A stretch of 64,000 nucleotides of DNA, taken from the NCBI RefSeq assembly GCF_000428065.1, contig NZ_ATZF01000001.1, positions 542,310-606,309 of the forward strand, read 5' to 3'. Source of the stretch: Shimazuella kribbensis DSM 45090 (GTDB lineage Bacteria > Bacillota > Bacilli > Thermoactinomycetales > Thermoactinomycetaceae). The notes below the pieces were generated by a model, which saw only the letters and a program-made list of their open reading frames with translations, searched no databases and had not been told where the DNA came from. The translations under genes and the position numbers were made by a program. How positions within the stretch are numbered: position 1 is the first letter of the stretch; each line of letters begins with the position of its first letter. Below are positions 45,247 to 51,917 of the stretch, one piece after another.

Positions 45247-45340
45247 ACGAAATGGGTTAGGAACTAGCCTTCGTGGAGGGAGCGGCATGAGTCGACCTGA
45301 TGAAACGAGAAGCTCTCCAAGTCACTGGAGAGAGGTTCAC
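45247..45340 (+). ncRNA. Predicted omega-RNA 3' scaffold and right end
   Basis: The 94 nt after the TnpB stop end in the hairpin CTCTCC-AAGTCA-GGAGAG and GGTTCAC, as in IS605-type right ends. In TnpB systems this is the 3' end of the omega-RNA scaffold. The guide would then be read from the flank starting at 45341, here the SDR gene's 3' end. Confidence 0.55.
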
Positions 45341-45409
45341 CGAGCGAAGAAGCTTCTTTTATTACTGGTACAACGTTGTTAATAGATGGTGTCTATATTG
45401 CTCAATAAT

Positions 45410-46300
45410 TTATGGTTGGGTTAAGTATTGTTGCATCCAGACTTGACCCATTTTGCGTTCAAACCCTATAGCAAGGAGAGCTTCTTTCAAATGGTTATCC
45501 ATTAGCAAGTTAGAAGTAGAATAGGAAAAGTTAGTCGGTGCTGGATTTGTTTTAGGGAATACATGAGAAAGTAGTGAAAGGTAAAGTGATTTTTTATGTT
45601 GGACACTAGATGCTAGTTTACAGTGGTGTAGTGTACTTTGAACAAAGTCTTCATTTAGATTATATACCTTCTGAAAAGATGCATATCCTATGGGTTGATC
45701 ATATTCATTCCATAAGATAACGGCTTCTCTATTTGTTTTGTTTGTTATTTGTGTCTGCCAAGGAATCAAAGGTTCGTAAAAAGGTATTTTTCGTATTTCT
45801 TGGCTGTTTGTCATGCTTAATTTATATGAACTAGGTAGAAGGTTATTATCAATCGAAGATGGATTAGAAAGAGAATGGTAGTGTAAGGTTTTTGTTTCTT
45901 GATATCCCATTTTTTTATAAAGTCGAATGGCTGATTCGTTTTGCTCCAAGGCTTCTAATGTTGCAAGTTCAACATGATTTTCCTTATAAATCTGGATTGA
46001 ATGGTGGATCATAGCTTGTCCAATTCCACTACCACGGTAAGCCTTTGTTACACCAGTGCCTCCATTCCATGCTATTTTCTTTCCATTGATCTCCCGTACT
46101 GCATTTAAGACGATACCAGCTGGTTTTCCATCAAGAAGAGCGATAAAAGAGAGGGTAGGAGAAATATCTCCTTGAAATAGATGGGAAATAAGAGTTGCTT
46201 CATCAAATTTGATCGGAACAAAATAGCCATCAAAACCTTCATTCCATACTTGTATGGTTTCGTGTAGTGTACATTCAGAAAGAGTGCGAAATGTTAGCAT
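45410..46300 (-). CDS. GNAT-family N-acetyltransferase, two-domain
   Basis: This 296-aa protein has an N-terminal GNAT domain with the acetyl-CoA loop GVTKAYRGSGIGQAMIHHSI followed by ALEQNESAIRLYKKMGYQE. The second half is a degenerate GNAT-like domain. The minus-strand start ATG 46300 follows CGGAGGTTAATC. The substrate is unknown. It converges on the SDR/TnpB region, ending two bases past the SDR stop, and is divergent from the next GNAT. Confidence 0.88.
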   Translation of the reverse strand: MLTFRTLSECTLHETIQVWNEGFDGYFVPIKFDEATLISHLFQGDISPTLSFIALLDGKPAGIVLNAVREINGKKIAWNGGTGVTKAYRGSGIGQAMIHHSIQIYKENHVELATLEALEQNESAIRLYKKMGYQETKTLHYHSLSNPSSIDNNLLPSSYKLSMTNSQEIRKIPFYEPLIPWQTQITNKTNREAVILWNEYDQPIGYASFQKVYNLNEDFVQSTLHHCKLASSVQHKKSLYLSLLSHVFPKTNPAPTNFSYSTSNLLMDNHLKEALLAIGFERKMGQVWMQQYLTQP

Positions 46301-46490
46301 GATTAACCTCCGATTGATTTTTGTTTGAGAGGATCAACTATTTTGATAGAGTACAAAAGGACTCAGCATACTCCAGTGAAGTCTATGACTCAAGGCAAAT
46401 AAAATAATAGCATATTGTATAAAATAAGAAAAATACGATTTCCAAACCAATGAATGTAAAAGAAAGATTATGAAAGAGGATGGTTCGAAT

Positions 46491-46937
46491 ATGAAAGTAT
46501 GTGTCGTCACGAATACACAGCAATTACAAGATGCATTGTCTGTTCGGCATCGTGTTTTTGTGGAGGAGCAGAATATTTCAAGCGAATTTGACAAAGATGA
46601 GTATGATGGATCAGCGACTCATGTAGTCATTTATGATAAAGAGGTACCTGTTGCAACCGGACGGTATCGAGTAGTCAAAGATATGGCTAAAATAGAGCGA
46701 ATCGCTGTCCTTTCTTCCTATAGAGGAAATGGCGTGGGTAAGATGGTAATGGCAGAATTGGAACAAGCAGCTAAGAAACGGGGTTTAGCTTGTGTCATAC
46801 TAGATGCTCAAGCACATGCTGAAAATTTTTATGAAAAATTGGGATATCAATCTGTATCAGGTATTTTTATGAAACAAAGTATTCCTCATTTGGAAATGAA
46901 GAAAAGGTTAACAAAAGAGAAAGTGCCCCAAATTTAA
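46491..46937 (+). CDS. GNAT-family N-acetyltransferase (YjcF/ElaA-type)
   Basis: This 148-aa acetyltransferase has SVRHRVFVEEQNISSEFD near the N-terminus and the CoA loop VLSSYRGNGVGKMVMAELEQ, then AHAENFYEKLGYQ, all typical of the YjcF/ElaA group. ATG 46491 is preferred over an in-frame ATG at 46470 because AAAGAGGAT precedes it. It lies 20 bp before the MBL-fold gene in the same direction. Confidence 0.87.
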   Translation: MKVCVVTNTQQLQDALSVRHRVFVEEQNISSEFDKDEYDGSATHVVIYDKEVPVATGRYRVVKDMAKIERIAVLSSYRGNGVGKMVMAELEQAAKKRGLACVILDAQAHAENFYEKLGYQSVSGIFMKQSIPHLEMKKRLTKEKVPQI

Positions 46938-46957
46938 AAGTAAAAAGGAGAATAGAA

Positions 46958-47704
46958 TTGCAGTTAACCGTTTTAGGATGTCATTCCCCGTTTCCAGCTC
47001 CAGATGGAGCAACACCTGGTTATCTCATAACGACTAAGTCAGGAAAACAAGTATTACTTGATTGTGGAAGTGGTGTACTTTCTCAATTAATTAAGTACAT
47101 TCCTCCTTACGATTTGGATATGGTAATCTTGTCGCATCTGCACCATGATCACATTGCAGATTTTTTTGTATTGCAATATGCCATTATGGTTGCAATAAAA
47201 CAAGGATGGAGAACAAAACCACTTCAAATATATGCACCAATTAAACCGCTCAAATGGTCAAAAAATTTGTATTATGGCGACTACATTGATGTCCGTGAAT
47301 TGAATGAAAAAACATGGACTGAGTTGGATGAAGATACAACAGTAAGGAGTTATCGAACCAATCACAGTGTGCCTTGTTATGCACTTGAGATACAAGATCA
47401 AAAGCATATCATCTTATACGGAGCAGACAGCGGATATGAGACAAACTGGAATCAAATGAAGAAAAATCCGGATGTTTTTATATGTGAGGCAACATATCTA
47501 GAATCTGACATGCCTGCGAATGCAAAAGATCATCTATCTACTTGTCAAGCAGGTGAAATAGCTAATCTGTTAAATGCGAAACATTTAGTAGTAACTCATC
47601 TATTTCCTTTTTATGATAGGGATGACTTGCTTCATGAAGTAATGAGCACGTACAAAGGTTTTTGTGACCTAGCTCAAACAGGTTTTATCCTAAACCTAAA
47701 ATGA
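46958..47704 (+). CDS. MBL-fold metal-dependent hydrolase (YhfI-type)
   Basis: This 248-aa protein is RNase Z-like. It has LLDCGSG, the zinc motif LSHLHHDHIADFF, the middle His in TNHSVPCYAL, GADSGYE and the late His in VVTHLFPFY. It lacks the flexible arm of true RNase Z, so a tRNA-processing role is unlikely. It resembles YhfI of Bacillus, of unknown substrate. TTG 46958 follows AAAAGGAG. It converges with the genuine RNase Z gene across a shared terminator. Confidence 0.85.
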   Translation: MQLTVLGCHSPFPAPDGATPGYLITTKSGKQVLLDCGSGVLSQLIKYIPPYDLDMVILSHLHHDHIADFFVLQYAIMVAIKQGWRTKPLQIYAPIKPLKWSKNLYYGDYIDVRELNEKTWTELDEDTTVRSYRTNHSVPCYALEIQDQKHIILYGADSGYETNWNQMKKNPDVFICEATYLESDMPANAKDHLSTCQAGEIANLLNAKHLVVTHLFPFYDRDDLLHEVMSTYKGFCDLAQTGFILNLK

Positions 47705-47711
47705 ATAAAGA

Positions 47712-47765
47712 ATAATCCACTCTGCTGAAGTTTTTTTACGAATGAAAACAAGTAGAGTGGATTAT
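47712..47765. terminator. Bidirectional terminator
   Basis: ATAATCCACTCT (47712-47723) is complementary to AGAGTGGATTAT (47754-47765), between two convergent genes. Confidence 0.7.
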
Positions 47766-47767
47766 CC

Positions 47768-48679
47768 TTAACAATCATAGGTTTGATGTTCGTTTGCGAG
47801 GTAGGAATTAGCAAAAACACTTCTTGTTTCCTCTATCAACTCTTCTTCAAACACATCATGATATCGTGGACTAAAATGATTGATGATTAACTTTTTAACG
47901 TTTGCTTCTAATGCAATGTTTGCAGCTTCTATGGTAGTAGAATGGTAATATTGGGAGGCTTTGTTCGCCATATCATGTTTTTGTGTAGCTTCATGCACAA
48001 GAATATCTGCATCTTTTGCCAGCAACAAACTATTTTTGCAGGGTAATGTATCTCCTAAAATCGTAATTATTTTACCTGGGATCGGTGGATCAATATAATG
48101 TTTGCCATCTATTTGCTTTCCGTCTGGCAGGGTGATTGTTTCCCCACGCTTTAATCGTTGGAAAATAGGCCCTGGCTTGACTCCTTCTGCGAGTAGTTTT
48201 TTTGTGTTAAGTTTGCCGAGTTTTTCATTCTCCTCTATTCGGAATCCATAACAGGCTATTCGATGCTCCAAACGTTTGACATGAATAGTAAAATGATGGT
48301 CTGTTAATGACATTTCATCTTCTATTTCGACGTAAGTGATAGGATGACTGAGATATGTTTCACTTATTTTTAATGTAGTTTCAACAAACTCTTTGATTCC
48401 TTTTGGTCCATAGAGTGTAAGGGGAGCATTGGTTTGAAAAGAACGAGTACTTAGTAGCCCCGGAAGCCCATAGATATGATCACCATGTAAATGGGTAATA
48501 AAAATGCGACTGATTCGACTGAGTTTAATAGGAGATTTCATAATCTGATGTTGAGTTGCTTCACCGCAGTCAAATAGCCAAATGTCACCATTGTATTCTG
48601 GTAAAAGAAGTGCAAGGGAAGATACATTTCGGAAGTTGGTAGGGACACCAGCACTTGTTCCAAGAAAATAAAGTTTCAT
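47768..48679 (-). CDS. rnz: Ribonuclease Z
   Basis: This 303-aa enzyme removes tRNA 3' trailers. FLGTSAGVPTNFRNVSSLAL, WLFDCGEATQHQIM, TFITHLHGDHIYGLPGLL-type zinc site, GDTLPC, HEATQKHDMANKASQYYHST and NHFSPRYHD are all diagnostic. The exosite arm lies near residues 150-190 (EGVKPGPIFQRLKRG). The minus-strand start is ATG 48679. In other Bacilli rnz lies elsewhere, so this location is part of the variable stretch. Confidence 0.94.
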   Translation of the reverse strand: MKLYFLGTSAGVPTNFRNVSSLALLLPEYNGDIWLFDCGEATQHQIMKSPIKLSRISRIFITHLHGDHIYGLPGLLSTRSFQTNAPLTLYGPKGIKEFVETTLKISETYLSHPITYVEIEDEMSLTDHHFTIHVKRLEHRIACYGFRIEENEKLGKLNTKKLLAEGVKPGPIFQRLKRGETITLPDGKQIDGKHYIDPPIPGKIITILGDTLPCKNSLLLAKDADILVHEATQKHDMANKASQYYHSTTIEAANIALEANVKKLIINHFSPRYHDVFEEELIEETRSVFANSYLANEHQTYDC

Positions 48680-48790
48680 AGGTAAGTTTCTTCTCTTTTC
48701 GATTTTTATGGCTGTAATTTCTTATTTATAATGTATTGTAACAAAAGCACTTATCTTATTTCCAATATAATCGTTAAATGTTTTTCTAAC

Positions 48791-48847
48791 TTGTCAAACC
48801 ATATTTCATATGATACATTTAAATTAGTTATTTAGATAATTAACTAA
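48791..48847 (+). promoter_or_regulatory. Promoter and inverted-repeat operator of sdpRI
   Basis: TTGTCA (48791-48796) and TACATT (48814-48819) are 17 bp apart. TTAGTTA (48824-48830) and TAACTAA (48841-48847) form an inverted repeat around the predicted start site, a suitable operator for the ArsR-type repressor encoded next. The repressor gene starts 25 bp later. Confidence 0.5.
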
Positions 48848-48871
48848 ATATCGAATAGAGGCGATATCCAT

Positions 48872-49129
48872 TTGAATGATGTATTTAAAGCTTTAGCTGA
48901 TCCTACTCGAAGAAAGATCTTAGATTTATTAAAAGAGAAAGATTTATCAGCAGGGGAGATTGCGGATAAATTTGATATGACAAAGCCATCGATTAGTAAT
49001 CATTTGTCTATATTAAAAAAATCCGATTTGGTTTTAGTAGAGAAAAAAGGACAATTCGTAATTTATTCTCTAAATACGACTTTATTTCAAGATGTAATAA
49101 AATGGATGCTTCATCTGAGAGGAGAGTAA
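48872..49129 (+). CDS. ArsR-family repressor (SdpR-type)
   Basis: This 85-aa winged-helix repressor reads ALADPTRRKILDLLKE, then DMTKPSISNHLSILKKSDLV, close to SdpR. It lacks the metal-binding cysteines of ArsR/SmtB sensors. TTG 48872 follows GAGGCGAT. SdpR represses its own operon and, in B. subtilis, is held at the membrane by SdpI when the SDP toxin is present. It ends two bases before sdpI. Confidence 0.87.
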   Translation: MNDVFKALADPTRRKILDLLKEKDLSAGEIADKFDMTKPSISNHLSILKKSDLVLVEKKGQFVIYSLNTTLFQDVIKWMLHLRGE

Positions 49130-49131
49130 TA

Positions 49132-49785
49132 ATGAACAAATTTGTTTTAAAAGGATATCTTTATGCGAGTCTAATTGTATGTATTCTCACCTTTATCATT
49201 CATCTCACGATGTATCCTCAGTTACCCAATACTATTCCTTATCACTGGAATTTTGAAGGAGAGGTAGATAAAACTGGACCGAAATACATTGCTTTGTTTT
49301 GGTCAGTATTTCCGTTCATTCTGTACTTGCTCTTTTTGATTTCACCAAAATGGGACCCCAAAAAAGAGGCCTATGACAAACATAAAAGGGCATATTCGAT
49401 CTTTGGATTTGTTTTGGTTTTGTTTTTCTCTTGTATATCTATTTTTATTTTGTTAGCAACAATAGGCTACTCTATTTCTATTGGCATCACCATTGGTGGA
49501 TTATTTGGTGCATTGGCTTTAGTATTAGGAAATTATATGCGGCAAATTAGACCAAATTATTTTTTTGGTATAAAAACACCATGGACGCTTTCATCCGAAC
49601 AAAACTGGAGAAAAACGCATCGTTTAGGTTCCATGTTATTTGCATTAGTTGGTGTGTATCTACTTATCGGAGTTTTCGTTGCAAGTAATTGGTGGATGTT
49701 GATTGGAATTTTACTGCTTGTCCTTGTTGCAGGTATTTTGTATCTTTATTCGTATCTCTTACATCGGAAAGATCACAACAGTTAA
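49132..49785 (+). CDS. SdpI-family immunity/membrane protein
   Basis: This 217-aa protein has six hydrophobic segments and the SdpI/YhfL features LPNTIPYHWNFEGEVDKTGP and FFGIKTPWTLSSEQNWRKTH. SdpI gives immunity to the SDP cannibalism toxin and recruits SdpR. No sdpC-type toxin or sdpAB maturation gene is in the window, so it either guards against outside toxin or senses another signal. The start at ATG 49132 is two bases past the repressor stop. Confidence 0.88.
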   Translation: MNKFVLKGYLYASLIVCILTFIIHLTMYPQLPNTIPYHWNFEGEVDKTGPKYIALFWSVFPFILYLLFLISPKWDPKKEAYDKHKRAYSIFGFVLVLFFSCISIFILLATIGYSISIGITIGGLFGALALVLGNYMRQIRPNYFFGIKTPWTLSSEQNWRKTHRLGSMLFALVGVYLLIGVFVASNWWMLIGILLLVLVAGILYLYSYLLHRKDHNS

Positions 49786-49845
49786 ATCAACTTCTTTCGG
49801 TATGTTAGATTCCAATTCCTAGAATGATTTGTATACCCTATGATC

Positions 49846-49910
49846 AAGTAGTCCCATTTTTTTGGAGTAAAAACAACAAAATGTACTTCAATAGGGGACT
49901 GCTTTTTTAT
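49846..49910 (+). terminator. Terminator of sdpRI
   Basis: AAGTAGTCCC (49846-49855) pairs with GGGACTGCTT (one T-G), followed by TTTTAT. The loop is long and A-rich. Confidence 0.55.
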
Positions 49911-50043
49911 TTTGAAATTACATGCAAATCACACGATAATAGCTATTAATCAGTGGGTGATGTTGATTGGAAGGAACATCCCTATCTCTCACGAGTCTGA
50001 CAAATTTTTCAAAAAACACTTTATAAACATACATTCTGTTGTT

Positions 50044-50297
50044 AAACTATCCACAGTTGCTCTTGGAATAGTGGATAGTTTATAGGGTTGTGCAAACCAA
50101 TCGTATAGCACATAAAATGCTATGCGTACCGAAAAATGGCTAGACTGAAATGCGAAAACCAAGCAATAAGTCTATGCTATAACGTAGCAACAAGAATTCT
50201 GTTTAACTGTGGGGCTCACGAGGCTTGCTTGGTAAGGAAGTAGTCATCAGACTACCGTCCCAAGAATCCCATGGCTTCAGCCATGTGGAGTGTCAAA
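50044..50297 (+). mobile_element. IS605-like relic without tnpB (omega-RNA-like end)
   Basis: At 50044-50081 AAACTATCCAC and GTGGATAGTTT form an 11-bp hairpin. At 50260-50297 CAAGAATCCCATGGCTTCAG continues with a matching arm and GGAGTGTC, resembling right ends of IS200/IS605 TnpB elements. Between them are 180 bp with no ORF but several G/C-rich structured stretches. It looks like a deletion derivative keeping the ends and RNA scaffold. It abuts the stop of the minus-strand transporter (50293). Confidence 0.45.
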
Positions 50298-51588
50298 AGT
50301 AGCGAATGAGCAGATAAATATTTGCAATGATTAACGAGATCAAGGTGATGGGCGCACCAATTTTTAAAAATTCCATGTAACTGAATCCTTTTCCCTCTTT
50401 TGATGCAAGACTTGCAACAATAACATTCGCAGATGCACCTAAGATGGTACCATTTCCTCCTAAACAAGCGCCAAGAGCCAAAGACCACCATAAGGTATTT
50501 ATTTCAGGTGTGTTGACACTTACGCCAAGGCTATTTGCCATCTCTTGTATTAAAGGAATCATCGTGGCAACAAAGGGAATGTTGTCGATCGTAGCAGAAG
50601 CAATGCCTGAGATCCATAAAATATAAATGGAAGCTAAAGAAAGATCACCATTTGTTATTTCTAATACTTGTTTTGCGATATATTTGATAACCCCTACTTC
50701 TTGCAAGCCTCCAACCAATGCAAACAAACCCCCAAAAAAGAAAATAGTTGTCCACTCTATTGATGCAAATGTTTTTTCTATTTGGTGTTCGTTTAATCCA
50801 ATGAGTAGTAAGATACTTGCCCCCGCAAAGGCGATCACAGATGCTTCCACATGCAGGATAGAATGAAGTGTAAATCCAACAATAGTAAGCCCAAGTACAA
50901 AAAGTGATTTTTTCATCAAAGGAATGTTTTTAATGGATTCGTTTTCATCTATATTGGCTAGTTGTTGTTTATCTTTTTCTGAAACCACAAGTTTATTTCG
51001 ATAAATGAAATACAAAATGATAAGGGTGATAACAAGAATAATAGCTGCAATTGGTCCGAGATTAACCAAAAACGCATTAAAAGTTAAATGCTTGTTTGCA
51101 GCGCCAATCATAATGTTAGGGGGATCCCCAATTAGTGTAGCGGTTCCGCCAACATTGGAAGCAATTACTTCCGAAATTAAATAAGGTACTGGATTTACTT
51201 TTAAAATACGGGTGATGGAAAAAGTGATTGGAACAATGAGTAAGACAGTGGTCACATTGTCTAACAATGCAGATCCAACAGCTGTTAGGAGGGATAACAT
51301 AATCAACAATTGTATGGGATTACCTTTCACTGACTTGGCTGTTTTAATCGCTAACCATTGAAAAACACCTGTAGTATTGGTAATGGTGACTAATATCATC
51401 ATTCCAATCAATAAGGCAATGGTGTTCCACTCGATATAATGTGTAAAAACTTGATGCACATCTACAATTCCTGCAAGAATCATAATAGAAGCACCTAATA
51501 GTGCGATTACAGCTCGATTCCATTTTTCTGTGATAATGAAAGCATAAATAATCAAAAAAATGCCAATGGCTAAAATTGTTGTGTACAT
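50293..51588 (-). CDS. ArsB/NhaD-type ion transporter
   Basis: This 431-aa membrane protein has about 11 helices of the ion transporter superfamily containing ArsB, NhaD and SLC13 proteins. LLDNVTTVLLIVPITFSITR, NVGGTATLIGDPPNIMIG and, in the second half, ATIDNIPFVATMIPLI with CLGGNGTILGASANVI are the paired re-entrant signature segments. It exports or exchanges an ion such as arsenite, Na+/H+ or an organic anion; the substrate cannot be fixed. ATG 51588 follows AAAGGTGAG; GTG 51597 is inside that site. The leader has a terminator-like hairpin. Confidence 0.85.
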   Translation of the reverse strand: MYTTILAIGIFLIIYAFIITEKWNRAVIALLGASIMILAGIVDVHQVFTHYIEWNTIALLIGMMILVTITNTTGVFQWLAIKTAKSVKGNPIQLLIMLSLLTAVGSALLDNVTTVLLIVPITFSITRILKVNPVPYLISEVIASNVGGTATLIGDPPNIMIGAANKHLTFNAFLVNLGPIAAIILVITLIILYFIYRNKLVVSEKDKQQLANIDENESIKNIPLMKKSLFVLGLTIVGFTLHSILHVEASVIAFAGASILLLIGLNEHQIEKTFASIEWTTIFFFGGLFALVGGLQEVGVIKYIAKQVLEITNGDLSLASIYILWISGIASATIDNIPFVATMIPLIQEMANSLGVSVNTPEINTLWWSLALGACLGGNGTILGASANVIVASLASKEGKGFSYMEFLKIGAPITLISLIIANIYLLIRYF

Positions 51589-51611
51589 AGAACTCACCTT
51601 TTTTTCATAGT

Positions 51612-51684
51612 AAAAAGCCCGTCGACATATAAACTTTCCCTTTTCACTCAGAAAAATGAAAGTTTATATGTGACAGGCTCCTCC
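51612..51684 (-). promoter_or_regulatory. Terminator-like leader hairpin (candidate attenuator)
   Basis: On the minus strand GCCTGTCACATATAAACTTTC and GAAAGTTTATATGTCGAC plus GGGC form a stem of about 20 bp, then TTTTT. It stands between the promoter at 51712-51740 and the transporter ATG at 51588, where it would stop transcription unless relieved. It matches no riboswitch class I know. Confidence 0.6.
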
Positions 51685-51711
51685 AGAAATATACATATGC
51701 ATATTAATTTT

Positions 51712-51740
51712 ATTATAAAGGAAATAGTATCAAGAGACAA
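51712..51740 (-). promoter_or_regulatory. Promoter of the ion transporter gene
   Basis: On the minus strand TTGTCT (51740-51735) and TATAAT (51717-51712) are separated by 17 bp. The start site would be near 51705, giving a leader of about 117 nt. Confidence 0.65.
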
Positions 51741-51838
51741 GGGAGCGTTACTAAGACGTTCATTCTACTTTTTGAAGTAATTTGTGATTTCATTAACATG
51801 AAAATGATGATGCGGTACTCCTTATTATTACAAACCAA

Positions 51839-51856
51839 AAAGTGAGTACTCACTTT
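51839..51856 (+). promoter_or_regulatory. TetR-type operator palindrome
   Basis: AAAGTGAGTACTCACTTT is an 18-bp perfect palindrome of the TGAGTnnnCTCA kind bound by TetR-family repressors in Bacillales. It lies 62 bp before the phosphotransferase gene. No TetR gene is in the window. Confidence 0.6.
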
Positions 51857-51917
51857 ACTTTTTTTATAGAGTTGGCTAAAGTGAAAGAAAGGATGTTTTT
51901 GAATAGGAGGTAACACA

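Larger units (their letters stand above)
44054..45340 (+). mobile_element. IS200/IS605-superfamily TnpB-only element
   Basis: The element encodes TnpB without a TnpA transposase. The right end appears to be at 45340, after the hairpin CTCTCCAAGTCACTGGAGAG and GGTTCAC, where SDR coding sequence resumes at 45343. The left end lies between 44054 and the TnpB ATG and is not precisely visible. Such elements carry subterminal hairpins rather than inverted repeats and do not duplicate their target. Confidence 0.65.
44014..45408 (+). pseudogene. SDR dehydrogenase gene, ends only, around a TnpB element
   Basis: Left of the TnpB element, ATG 44014 (RBS AAGAGGTG) reads MQFDGEMEITRAT, matching a short-chain dehydrogenase N-terminus such as MQFDGKVAxITGAT. 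Right of the element, 45343-45408 reads SEEASFITGTTLLIDG then VYIAQ and a stop, the usual SDR C-terminus. About 13 first and 21 last codons remain, and the roughly 215 between are missing. The element therefore replaced the middle of an SDR gene, by insertion plus deletion. The N-terminal match is short and less certain than the C-terminal one. Confidence 0.6.

Noticed and set aside
51612..51740. Known riboswitch (yybP-ykoY, DUF1646, nhaA-type) before the transporter
   Set aside because: I could not match conserved core bases of these classes, and the leader is little more than a promoter and a terminator stem.
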